Positions 26,409 through 34,435 of a stretch of DNA of 64,000 nucleotides are shown one piece after another. Within the stretch, counting starts at the first letter, position 1, and every line of letters begins with the position of its first letter. The notes under the pieces were generated by a model. It was not told the DNA's origin. It worked only from the letters and a program-made list of their open reading frames with translations, and searched no databases. The DNA comes from Pseudaquabacterium inlustre (GTDB lineage: Bacteria; Pseudomonadota; Gammaproteobacteria; Burkholderiales; Burkholderiaceae_C). The position numbers and the translations under genes are program-made. Location: positions 62,001 through 126,000 of the forward strand of contig NZ_JBBUTH010000007.1 in NCBI RefSeq assembly GCF_038066595.1. Direction: 5' to 3'.

Positions 26409-27271
26409 GCAGCGCCACACTGCGCCCGCGCCTGGCCGCCCCCACGCCGCTGCTGGCGCCTGGCGTCTACGACCCGCTGTCGGCCCTGCTGGCCGCGCAG
26501 GCCGGCTTCGAGGCGCTGTACCTGTCGGGCGGTGCCGTGGCCTACACCCAGCTGGGCCGCTCCGACATCGGCCTGACCACGGCCACCGAAACCGCCGACG
26601 TGCTGGCGCGCATCACCGACCGCGTGGCGCTGCCGGTGATCGTGGACGCCGACACCGGCTATGGCAACGCGCTCAACACCCAGCGCACCGTGCGCTGCTT
26701 CGAGCGCGCCGGCGCGGCCATGCTGCAGATCGAGGACCAGACCTTCCCCAAGCGCTGCGGCCACCTGGCCGGCAAGTCGCTGGTGTCCACGGCCGAGATG
26801 TGCGGCAAGCTCAACGCCGCGCTCGATGCCCGCCACAGCGCCGACACGCTGATCCTGGCGCGCACCGACGCCATCGCGGTCGAAGGCCTGGACGCCGCTT
26901 TCGAGCGCGCCGAGGCCTACCTGGCCTGCGGCGTGGATGCGCTGTTCATCGAGGCGCTGCGCACACCGCCCGACATGGCCGCCGCCTGCGCTCGATTCAG
27001 CCCGCGCGTGCCGCTGCTGGCCAACATGGTGGAAGGCGGGCAGACGCCGGTGCGCAGCGCCGCGGCCCTGGGCGAGATCGGCTTTCGCATCGTCATCTTT
27101 CCGGGTGGCACGGTGCGCTTTCTGGCGCAGCAGCTGCAGGGTTACTTCGCCACGCTCAAAGGTGACGGCTGCACCACCGCCATGCAGGACCGCATGCTGG
27201 ACTTCGACGGCCTGAACAGCGTGATCGGCACACCGGAGTTGTTGGACCTGGGCCGGCGCTACGAAGGCTGA
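26405..27271 (+). CDS. Isocitrate lyase/PEP mutase family lyase
   Basis: 288 aa starting in ATGA overlap with the Bug gene. TIM-barrel family motifs: DADTGYGN (81-88, Mg-binding) and EDQTFPKRCGHLAGK with catalytic C118 in KRCGH, as in 2-methylisocitrate lyase and oxaloacetate/dimethylmalate lyases. Cleaves a C-C bond of a 2-hydroxy/2-alkyl dicarboxylate, giving pyruvate- or oxaloacetate-type products. Co-transcribed with the dioxygenase and binding protein. Confidence 0.9.
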   Translation: MSSATLRPRLAAPTPLLAPGVYDPLSALLAAQAGFEALYLSGGAVAYTQLGRSDIGLTTATETADVLARITDRVALPVIVDADTGYGNALNTQRTVRCFERAGAAMLQIEDQTFPKRCGHLAGKSLVSTAEMCGKLNAALDARHSADTLILARTDAIAVEGLDAAFERAEAYLACGVDALFIEALRTPPDMAAACARFSPRVPLLANMVEGGQTPVRSAAALGEIGFRIVIFPGGTVRFLAQQLQGYFATLKGDGCTTAMQDRMLDFDGLNSVIGTPELLDLGRRYEG

Positions 27272-27382
27272 ACCGTCGCGGACTACGGGCAGTCCCCAAT
27301 CCGGCCTGCTCCCAAGGCGACAGTGCCCGCTGGCCCGGGCACCGAAGATGCCCGGCGCCTTTTCGCCGGAGATCCGACCGCC

Positions 27383-28606
27383 GTGAGCACCGACACCCCC
27401 GCCCCCGAGGCCGACACCCCTGAACTGGCCGCCTTCCGCCGCGAGGTGGTGGCCTGGCTGGAAGCCCACCGCCCGGCCGACCCCGGCTTTCTGCTGCCCG
27501 AATCCTTCATGGAGGTGGGCAGCGACGAGCAGCTCGCCTTCCTGCGCGCCTGGCAGAAGCAGGTGTGGCAGGCCGGCTACCTGGGCCGGGCCTGGCCCGA
27601 GGCCTATGGCGGCCGCGGCCGGCCGCAGGTGGAGCAGGACATCGCCAACGCCGAGATGGCACGGCTCAAGGTGCCGTTCTGCACCAACACCATCGGCCTG
27701 TTCTGGGCCGGCCCGCTGATCCTGGCCATCGGCACCGAGGCACAGAAGCAGCGCTACATCCGCGGCATCCTCAGCGCCGACGACATCTGGTGCCAGGGCT
27801 TCAGCGAGCCCGACAACGGCTCCGACCTGGCGGCCTGCACCACGCGCGCCCACCGCGATGGCGACCACTACGTGATCAACGGCGCCAAGATCTGGACCAG
27901 CCTGGGCAACCACGCCCGCTACATGATCCTGCTGGCCCGCACCGATCCGCAATCCAAGCGCTATGCCGGCCTGTCGTACTTCCTGGTGCCGATGGACACG
28001 CCCGGGATCGAGACCGTGCCGATCAAGAAGCTCACCGGCGAATACGGCTTCACGCAGACCTTCTTCACCGATGCGCGCATCCCCGCCAGCTGCCTGATGG
28101 GCCGCGAGGGCGAGGGCTGGAAGATCGCGATGATGACGCTGACCTTCGAGCGTGGCGCCTCGGGCGGCCAGGCCGGCGGCCTGTCGCGCATGGCGGTGAC
28201 GGTGGACGACGTGATCGCGCTGGCCCAGCGCGTCAAGCGCGACGGCCGCCCGGCCATCGAGGACCCGTGGGTGCGCGACCAGCTGGCACGCTTTGTCATC
28301 GAGAGCCGCGGCGACCGGCTCAGCACCGAGCGCCAGCGCATCCCGGCGCTGGTGAGCGAGCGGCCCGATGCCATCCCGCTGTCGAACAAGCTGCGGCTGA
28401 GTGAGCACCACCGGCGGCTGATGCAGTTCGCGCTCAGCCTGCAGGGCAGCCATGCTGCGCGCTGGGTGGGCGATGCCGCCGCGCCCGATGGCGGGCTGTG
28501 GCCGCGCAGCTACTTCAACGCCTTCGCCGCCACCATCGGCGGCGGGCCCAGCCAGATCCAGAGCAACATCGTGGCCGAGCGCGTGCTGGGCCTGCCGAAA
28601 GATTGA
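27383..28606 (+). CDS. Acyl-CoA dehydrogenase, large-subunit type
   Basis: 407 aa from a GTG (VSTDTPAPEADTPELAAFRREV) preceded by GGAG; a GTG at 27323 would add 20 residues. ACAD domains: FAD/substrate motif WCQGFSEPDNGSDLAACTTRA, INGAKIWTSLGNHARYMILLARTD, and the C-terminal GGGPSQIQSNIVAERVLGLPKD. The usual catalytic glutamate of the EGTxxIQ motif is a glycine here, as in the large subunits of two-gene ACADs. Paired with the next ACAD gene (11 bp gap), resembling pimeloyl-CoA dehydrogenase PimC/PimD. Confidence 0.87.
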   Translation: MSTDTPAPEADTPELAAFRREVVAWLEAHRPADPGFLLPESFMEVGSDEQLAFLRAWQKQVWQAGYLGRAWPEAYGGRGRPQVEQDIANAEMARLKVPFCTNTIGLFWAGPLILAIGTEAQKQRYIRGILSADDIWCQGFSEPDNGSDLAACTTRAHRDGDHYVINGAKIWTSLGNHARYMILLARTDPQSKRYAGLSYFLVPMDTPGIETVPIKKLTGEYGFTQTFFTDARIPASCLMGREGEGWKIAMMTLTFERGASGGQAGGLSRMAVTVDDVIALAQRVKRDGRPAIEDPWVRDQLARFVIESRGDRLSTERQRIPALVSERPDAIPLSNKLRLSEHHRRLMQFALSLQGSHAARWVGDAAAPDGGLWPRSYFNAFAATIGGGPSQIQSNIVAERVLGLPKD

Positions 28607-28617
28607 AGGCTCATGTC

Positions 28618-29769
28618 ATGAACAACCCCCTTCAAGACACGGCCATCCGCTTCAGCGACGAGCGGGCCATGCTGCTGGAATCGGCCGCCGCCTTCTGCCG
28701 CGAGCGCTCGCCCAGCGCTCGCGTGCGCAGCCTGATCGACAGCGACACCGGCTTCGATGCCGCCGTGTGGACCGAGATCGGCCAGCTCGGCTGGCTGGGC
28801 ATTGCCGTGCCCGAGGCCTGGGGCGGCAGTGGCCTGGGCGCGGGCAGCGTGGCCACGGTGGCCGAGCCGCTGGGCCGCCACCTGCTGGCCACGCCGTTCG
28901 CCAGCACGCAACTGGCCATCCAGGGCCTGCTGGCCAGCGGCCAGCCCGCCTGGCAGGACGCCTGGCTGCCGCAGCTGGCGCAGGGCATGGCGGCCACCGT
29001 GGCGCTGTTCGAGGACGATGGCGACTGGTGCCTGACCCACCCGGCTGCCACCGCCACGCGCCACGGCGCCACCGTGCGCCTGAACGGCAGCAAGACCCTG
29101 GTGACTGATGCCGGCGTGGCCAACCTGCGGCTGGTCACCGTGCAATGCGAGGGCGCGCTGGCCCTCGCCCTGCTGCCCTGCAGCGCCCTGCCGCCGGGCG
29201 CCACGCAGCGCGAGGTGGTGAGCGACGAGTCCCGGCGCGTCTACCGCTTGAGCCTGGACGGCGTGCAACTGCCGGCCGACCACCTGATCACCGGCGCCTC
29301 CGCCCAGGCCGCCGTGGCCGCCATCCAGCGCATGGGCTGGCTGCTGGCGGCGGCCGAGGCCGCGGGCGGCATCGCCGGCGCGCTGGACGTCACGGTGGAC
29401 TACCTCAACACCCGCAGCGCCTTCGGCCGCAAGATCGGCAGCTACCAGGGCCTGAAGCACCCGTGCGCCGACATCCTGGTGGGCCTGGAGCGCGCCCGCT
29501 CGCTGGTGGCCCATGCCGCGACGCTGATGAACGACGGTGCGCCCGACGCGGCCACCGAACTGGCGCTGCGCATGGCCAAGGCCGAGGCCGGCGACAGCCT
29601 GATGCTGGCCGGCGACCGCGCCGTGCAGTTCCACGGCGGCTTCGGCTTCACCTGGGACTGCGATGCCCAGCTCTACCTGCGCCGCGCACTGTGGCTGCAG
29701 CCCTGGTTCGGCGACGCGGCGCACCACCGGCGCCGCATCGCCGATCAGCTGTGGCCCGTGGCCGCCTGA
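28618..29769 (+). CDS. Acyl-CoA dehydrogenase, small-subunit type
   Basis: 383 aa from MNNPLQDTAIRFSDER; the ATG five bases earlier runs into a stop after two codons. ACAD motifs LGWLGIAVPEAWGGSGLG, LDVTVDYLNTRSAFGRKIGSYQGLKHPCADILV and QFHGGFGFTWDCDAQLYLRRA. More divergent in the middle domain than its partner, as for the small subunit of heteromeric ACADs. The stop overlaps the convergent CoA-transferase gene by 25 bp. Confidence 0.87.
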   Translation: MNNPLQDTAIRFSDERAMLLESAAAFCRERSPSARVRSLIDSDTGFDAAVWTEIGQLGWLGIAVPEAWGGSGLGAGSVATVAEPLGRHLLATPFASTQLAIQGLLASGQPAWQDAWLPQLAQGMAATVALFEDDGDWCLTHPAATATRHGATVRLNGSKTLVTDAGVANLRLVTVQCEGALALALLPCSALPPGATQREVVSDESRRVYRLSLDGVQLPADHLITGASAQAAVAAIQRMGWLLAAAEAAGGIAGALDVTVDYLNTRSAFGRKIGSYQGLKHPCADILVGLERARSLVAHAATLMNDGAPDAATELALRMAKAEAGDSLMLAGDRAVQFHGGFGFTWDCDAQLYLRRALWLQPWFGDAAHHRRRIADQLWPVAA

Positions 29770-30947
29770 CTGGCCGGATCCCCTGACCCGGCTAGGCGCT
29801 GCCGCTCGGCTTCACCATGCTGATCCAGCGTGGGCGCGGCAAACGGCGCCGGCCCCGGCGTGCGGCTGAACACCCAGGGCTGCGCAAAGCCACGGTACTG
29901 GCCCAGCGTGGGGTGCGGCAGCGTGGCGACCATCTCTTCGGCCAGCACCTGCGGGTGGTCGAACATGTCGGCCACGCCGCGTGAGGCGGCGCAGGGCACG
30001 CTCTCGCCGAACACGGTTTCCCATTCCAGCGCGCTGCGCGCCTGCAGCGCCGCGCGCAGCTGCGGCACGATCTCGTCGCGGTGTTCGGCACGTTTGCGCA
30101 CGCTGTCGTAGCGCGGGTTGTCGTGCAGGGCCATCAGGCCGGTGTGCTCGCACAGCGCGCGCCAGAAGTGCGGCGTGTTGGCCGACAGGTACAGGTGGCC
30201 CGCCTTGGTGGGATGCAGGCCGGTGATGCCGCCCGAGCGCATGTCGCGGCTCACATCGCGCGGCTCGCCATCGGCCCACACCAGGCGCGCCGACTGCATC
30301 GTCAGCGCCGCGCGCAGCAGCGACACACCCACTTCCTGGCCCAGGCCGCTGCGCTCGCGCTCGTACAGCGCGGAGGCCACGCCGCCCGCCACCAGCGAGG
30401 CGGCGAAGTAGTCCACCACCGAGCCGTACAGGATCTCGGGCGGGCCGCCGCGCGGCCCCTGCTCGTCGCACATGCCGCTGAAGGTCTGCAGCACCTGGTC
30501 GTAGCCGGCCTTGTCCTTCAGCGGGCCGCGGTCGCCGAAGCCGGTCACGGCGCAGTAGATCAGCCGCGGGTTCAGCGCCTGCAGCTGGTCGAAGGCGATG
30601 CCCAGGCGCCGCGGCACGCTGGGGCGGAAGTTGTGCACCAGCACGTCGGCCTCGCGCACCAGCTTCAGCAGCGCAGCCAGGTCGTCGGCGCGCTTCAGGT
30701 CCAGCACCAGGCCGCGCTTGCTGCGGTTCACACCCAGGAAGGCGCGGCTTTCCAGCGCCAGCGTGCTGGGGTAGTGGCGCAGGTTGTCGCCGCCGGGCGG
30801 CTCGATCTTCAGCACCTCGGCGCCCTGGTCGGCCAGCATGGCACAACCGTAGGGCCCGGCGATGTAGGCACTGAGGTCCAGCACCTTGACGCCGGTGAGC
30901 GGGCCGCGGATCGGATCGGATGTCATCGCGCTCGTCGCCCTGCTCAT
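29745..30947 (-). CDS. CaiB/BaiF (class III) CoA-transferase
   Basis: 400 aa from the ATG overlapping the Bug stop (ATGA). Family III features: LTGVKVLDLSAYIAGPYGCAMLADQGAEVLKIEPPGGDNLRHYP, SKRGLVLDLKRADDLAALLKLVREADVLVHNFRP, and catalytic D179 in YGSVVDYFAAS, the residue that forms the aspartyl-CoA anhydride. Transfers CoA between carboxylic acids. Last gene of the citE-like/Bug/CoA-transferase operon. The same frame stays open far upstream by chance. Confidence 0.92.
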   Translation of the reverse strand: MSRATSAMTSDPIRGPLTGVKVLDLSAYIAGPYGCAMLADQGAEVLKIEPPGGDNLRHYPSTLALESRAFLGVNRSKRGLVLDLKRADDLAALLKLVREADVLVHNFRPSVPRRLGIAFDQLQALNPRLIYCAVTGFGDRGPLKDKAGYDQVLQTFSGMCDEQGPRGGPPEILYGSVVDYFAASLVAGGVASALYERERSGLGQEVGVSLLRAALTMQSARLVWADGEPRDVSRDMRSGGITGLHPTKAGHLYLSANTPHFWRALCEHTGLMALHDNPRYDSVRKRAEHRDEIVPQLRAALQARSALEWETVFGESVPCAASRGVADMFDHPQVLAEEMVATLPHPTLGQYRGFAQPWVFSRTPGPAPFAAPTLDQHGEAERQRLAGSGDPASQAATGHS

Positions 30948-31933
30948 TCCGGAATGATGTTCTGCTGCTTGGCCAGCTTCTGCCAGCGCGGGATGTCGGC
31001 GGCGATGGTGGCGGCGAACTGCTGCGGGCTCATCTGCGCGGCCAGCGCGCCCTCCTTCAACAGAAAGTCCTTGAACTCGGCCGTGGCCAGGATGGCGTTG
31101 ATCTCGGCGTTCAGCCGCTTCACCACCTCGGCCGGCGTGCCGGCCGGCGCCAGCACGCCCCACCAGGCCTCGAACTCGTAGCCCGGCACGGCGCTGGCCA
31201 TGGCCGGCAGCTCGGGCGCGATGGGGCTGGGCTTGGCGCTGGTGACGGCCAGCGCGCGCACGCGGCCGCTGCGTACATGCGGCGCCAGCGACGGGCCGCT
31301 GGCGATCAGCAGCTGCACCTGGTTGCCGATCAGGTCGGTCACGGCCGGGCCGATGCCGCGGTAGGGCACATGCACCACGAAGCTGCCGCTCAGCGCCTTG
31401 AGGCTCTCGGTGGCGAACTGGTTGGTGCTGGCCACGCCCGAGCTGGCATACGAGTACTTGCCGGGCTTGGACTTCAGCTCGGCGATCAGCTCCTTGGGCG
31501 TGCGCGCCGGGAACTGCTGGTTCACCGCCACGATGAACGGGCCCTTGGCAATCATCGCCACCGGCGCCAGATCGGTCTGCGGGTTGAAGGGCATGTTGGG
31601 CTGGATGGCGCCATTGGTCACCAGGCTCGACGACACCAGCAGCAGCGTGTGGCCATCGGCCGGCGCCTTGGTGACGAACAACGTGCCGGTGGTGCCGCTG
31701 GCGCCGGGCTTGTTGTCCACCACCACCGGCTGCTTGAGCACCGCGCCCAGCTGCTGGCCCAGCTTGCGTGCGAACACGTCGTTGGAGCCCCCGGCCGCAT
31801 AGGGCACCACCAGCGTGATGGGCTTGGCGGGAAAGCCGCCCTGCGCGCTGGCCGCGCCGGGCAGGGCCAGCGCGGCGGCCAGCGTCAGCAGGGCGCGCCG
31901 GCGACGGGTGGTGAAGGTTGCGAAGTGGGTCAT
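30944..31933 (-). CDS. Bug family substrate-binding protein
   Basis: 329 aa; signal peptide with RRRRALLTLAAALALPGAASAQ. Bug signatures: VVPYAAGGSNDVFARKLGQQLG, VVVDNKPGASGTTGTLFVTKAPADGHTLLL and VPYRGIGPAVTDLIGNQVQLLI. Supplies the periplasmic ligand for the pathway encoded by the flanking CoA-transferase and CitE-like lyase. No permease genes adjacent. Confidence 0.93.
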   Translation of the reverse strand: MTHFATFTTRRRRALLTLAAALALPGAASAQGGFPAKPITLVVPYAAGGSNDVFARKLGQQLGAVLKQPVVVDNKPGASGTTGTLFVTKAPADGHTLLLVSSSLVTNGAIQPNMPFNPQTDLAPVAMIAKGPFIVAVNQQFPARTPKELIAELKSKPGKYSYASSGVASTNQFATESLKALSGSFVVHVPYRGIGPAVTDLIGNQVQLLIASGPSLAPHVRSGRVRALAVTSAKPSPIAPELPAMASAVPGYEFEAWWGVLAPAGTPAEVVKRLNAEINAILATAEFKDFLLKEGALAAQMSPQQFAATIAADIPRWQKLAKQQNIIPE

Positions 31934-31996
31934 GTCGGCTTGTCTCGTGGGGGGTGTGTTCTGGCTGTCTGTGTGCCTGGCTCGGTGGGCGCTGCG

Positions 31997-32881
31997 TCAG
32001 TCGGCCAGCAGGCCCAGCTGGCGCGCCTGGTCGACGATCAACTGCGCGCGGCGCACGAACGGCGCATCCACCATGCGGCCATCCACCAGCACGGCGCCCA
32101 GGCCCTGCGCTTGCGCCGCCTGCGCCCCGGCCAGCATGCGGCGCGCGCGCTCGATCTCGGCCGCCGTGGGCTGGAAGGCCGCGTTCGCCCGCGCCACCTG
32201 GCTGGGATGGATGCAGCTCTTGCCGATGAAGCCCAGCGCGCGCGCCATGCGCGCCTCGGCCTCGAAGCCGCTGGCGTCGGCCACATCGGGATGCGCGCCG
32301 TCCATTGCGTAGAGGCCGGCCTCGCCCGCGGCCAGGCGCACGCGCAGCATCACGTGGTGGCGCGCGGCCGCATCGTCGCGCGCGATGTCCAGCGGCTCGA
32401 ACAGATCGCCCAGGCCCAGCTGCAAGCCCTGGACGCGCGGATGCGCACAGGCCAGCGCATGCGCCTCGCGCAGCGCGCGCGGCGTCTCGATGTTCAGCAG
32501 CAGGCCCACGGGCTGTTGCACGCCGTTGGCACGCTCGGCCGCCTCCAGCGCGGCCACGGCGGCCAGCACCTGGTCCACGCTCTCGGGCTTGGGCAGGTTC
32601 AGCAGGTGCAGGCCGGGGCGCACGGTGGCGCGCACATCGTCGGCAAAGTGCGCCGTGTCCTGCGCATTGACGCGCACGATCAGGGTCTTGCCTGTCGTTC
32701 CATTGGCGGCCACGCGCGGCCCGTGCTGCGCCAGCCAGGCGGCCAGCGTGTCGCGGGCCTCGGCCTTGCGGGCCTCGGGCACCGAGTCCTCCAGGTCGAA
32801 GGACAGGGCATCGGCCGGCCCGGCGGCGGCCTTGTCGAAGAGTTCCGGCCGGCTGCCGGGCACGAAGAGCTTGCTGCGCAT
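31997..32881 (-). CDS. CitE-like HpcH/HpaI family CoA-ester lyase
   Basis: 294 aa from the ATG giving MRSKLFVPGSRPELF. CitE/malyl-CoA lyase motifs: FVPGSRPELFDKA, FDLEDSVPEARK, R70 (IVRVNA), E132 (LLNIETPRAL), and GLGDL with D159; also HPSQV near the C-terminus. Cleaves (S)-citramalyl-, malyl- or 3-methylmalyl-CoA-type esters. With a CoA-transferase in the same operon it forms an activate-then-cleave pathway; the hydratase expected for an unsaturated substrate is not in the operon. Confidence 0.9.
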   Translation of the reverse strand: MRSKLFVPGSRPELFDKAAAGPADALSFDLEDSVPEARKAEARDTLAAWLAQHGPRVAANGTTGKTLIVRVNAQDTAHFADDVRATVRPGLHLLNLPKPESVDQVLAAVAALEAAERANGVQQPVGLLLNIETPRALREAHALACAHPRVQGLQLGLGDLFEPLDIARDDAAARHHVMLRVRLAAGEAGLYAMDGAHPDVADASGFEAEARMARALGFIGKSCIHPSQVARANAAFQPTAAEIERARRMLAGAQAAQAQGLGAVLVDGRMVDAPFVRRAQLIVDQARQLGLLAD

Positions 32882-32932
32882 GGCCCACAGTGTGAACACG
32901 CGCAGACACGAGAAAAAGCGATGCCGTCTTCG

Positions 32933-32961
32933 ATCAGATGACAGATTTTCTGAGTTCTGAT
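32933..32961. promoter_or_regulatory. 29-bp nested palindrome upstream of CitE-like operon
   Basis: ATCAGA, 3 bp, CAGA, 3 bp, TCTG, 3 bp, TCTGAT. Ten of fourteen positions on each side are symmetric, and two CAGA half-sites per arm are seven bp apart. It lies 52 bp before the citE-like start in a locally AT-richer patch, so it probably is the operator/promoter core of that operon. Confidence 0.55.
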
Positions 32962-33563
32962 GCGGGTTGCCCCGCGCGCACGCGGTCCGGTCCAACCCGC
33001 CGGTGAACGGCCCCAGCAGGGCTGGCCAAGCGCCGGCGGTGGGCACCCCATGCGGACGGTCACCGGCAGCGTGCCGGTGGCGCACCTGCGCCGGAACGGG
33101 CGTGTGACGTCGGCCTCCACGTCCCAGGCCGGACGGATGCCCACACCCCAGGGCACTGCGGTACCGGTGCATGCAGACCTGCGGCGCCATCGGCGCGGGG
33201 CGCGGGGCGCGGGGCGAGGGGCCCGGGTCCGCGCCGGTCACGTCCGATGTCAGTCCAACCGCACGACGGCGCGGTCACGCACCATGCGCTTGAACGCGTG
33301 CATCGTGATCGCGACCGCCCGGTGGATGTCCGCCACCGATCACGCCGCAGCGGCCGCCGGCACCCCGGCCGTCGGACAGGGCCGCCCCGTTCCGGCTTGG
33401 TGCCGACCACCCCCCGACGGTGCGCCGGCAGCCCGGCGCGCACCGGCTTGAGCAATCGCAAGGTCCGGTCGCGCGAGCCCGCGTGCGCTCCCGTCCGCGC
33501 GCGTTCTTCTGGCGCCGGCGCAAGCCCTGGCCGGACCGGACCATGGCACGTGCGTTGCTAGAC
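32962..33563. other. Long intergenic stretch without recognisable gene
   Basis: About 600 bp between the citE-like operon leader and the GntR operator. Open frames on both strands are Arg/Pro/Gly-rich and show no protein family. A short minus-strand stretch near 33252-33336 encodes a compositionally normal peptide (ADIHRAVAITMHAFKRMVRD) bounded by stops, perhaps the remnant of a decayed gene. The G-rich run at 33197-33221 is the only other structure seen. Confidence 0.5.
33197..33221 (+). other. G-quadruplex motif
   Basis: Four GGGG tracts separated by CGC, CGC and CGA (G4-N3 repeated), an ideal intramolecular quadruplex pattern, in the gene-free stretch between two divergent operons. Confidence 0.6.
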
Positions 33564-33575
33564 ATGACTTGTCAT
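33564..33575. promoter_or_regulatory. Candidate GntR operator ATGAC-TT-GTCAT
   Basis: Perfect 5-bp inverted repeat with a 2-bp centre, 20 bp before the gntR start codon, in an AT-richer patch (TGACTTGTCATAACAG). Placement and size suit autoregulation by the adjacent GntR/UTRA regulator. Confidence 0.5.
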
Positions 33576-33594
33576 AACAGGTTCCGCCCATCCG

Positions 33595-34398
33595 ATGTCC
33601 GCCTCGCCCCAGCGCCGACCGCCCCGCCCCGCCGCGACGCAGACGACCGCCGCGGCCGTGGACTCTCCGGGCACCGTGGTGCCCATGTCGTCGGTGCCGA
33701 TGCACGCGCAGATCCGCGAGATCATCCGCCGCCGCGTGCTCGACGGCAGCTATGCGCCGCATTCGCAGATGCCCTCGGAGACGCAGATGATCGCGGCCTT
33801 CGGCGTCAGCCGGATCACCATCCGACAGGCCCTCGGCGACCTGCAAAAGGAAGGCCTGATCTTCAAGGTGCCGGGCAAGGGCAGCTTCGTCGCCAAGCCC
33901 AAGGCCTTCCAGAGCCTGTCGCGGCTGCAGGGCTTCGGCGAGGCCATGGGCCCGGCCGGCTACGAGACCTTCTCGCAGGTACTTGCCACCCGCGAGCAGC
34001 CGGCCGACGAGCAGGTGGCGCGCCACCTCGGCCTCAGGCCCGGCGCAGCGGTGGTGCAGATCCAGCGGCTTCGCTACCTGAACCGCGAGCCGATCTCGGT
34101 GGACATGAGCTGGTTTCCGGCAGCGATCGGTCGGCGCCTGCTGACCGCCGACCTGCCGACGCGCGACATCTTCGTCATCCTCGAGAACGACCACGGGCTG
34201 CACCTCACGCACGCCGATGTGCAGATCGAGGCGATCAGCGCCGACGAGACCCTGGCCCGCCATCTGGCCACGACCGAAGGCGCGCCGCTGCTGCGCATCG
34301 AGCGCCTGACCTACGTGAACGAGCAGCCGGTCGACTACGAACACCTCTACTACCGCGGCGACGCCTTCCAGTACCGGCTGCGCATCGACCGCACCTGA
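33595..34398 (+). CDS. GntR family regulator with UTRA domain
   Basis: 267 aa. A disordered Pro/Ala-rich N-terminus, then winged HTH (about 33-100, IREIIRRRVLDGSYAPHSQMPSETQMIAAFGVSRITIRQALGDLQKEGLIFKVPGKGSFV) and a C-terminal UTRA ligand domain (about 120-262, ending PVDYEHLYYRGDAFQYRLRIDR). HutC-subfamily repressor sensing a small molecule. First gene of the ten-gene block, 37 bp before the flavoprotein gene, so likely its autoregulated repressor. Confidence 0.92.
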   Translation: MSASPQRRPPRPAATQTTAAAVDSPGTVVPMSSVPMHAQIREIIRRRVLDGSYAPHSQMPSETQMIAAFGVSRITIRQALGDLQKEGLIFKVPGKGSFVAKPKAFQSLSRLQGFGEAMGPAGYETFSQVLATREQPADEQVARHLGLRPGAAVVQIQRLRYLNREPISVDMSWFPAAIGRRLLTADLPTRDIFVILENDHGLHLTHADVQIEAISADETLARHLATTEGAPLLRIERLTYVNEQPVDYEHLYYRGDAFQYRLRIDRT

Positions 34399-34435
34399 AA
34401 CCCCTCCCCTCACACCAACGCAACGCGAGCACCCG

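Noticed and set aside
29745..32909. 1054-residue open frame on the minus strand
   Set aside because: Only the first part (to 30947) matches the CoA-transferase family; the rest is Arg/Ala/Pro-rich and lies antisense or out of frame to the Bug and CitE-like genes. A product of high GC.
33060..33565. Open frames on both strands between the citE-like and gntR operons
   Set aside because: No ribosome sites, no family resemblance, extreme Arg/Pro/Gly composition; treated as non-coding with a possible remnant.
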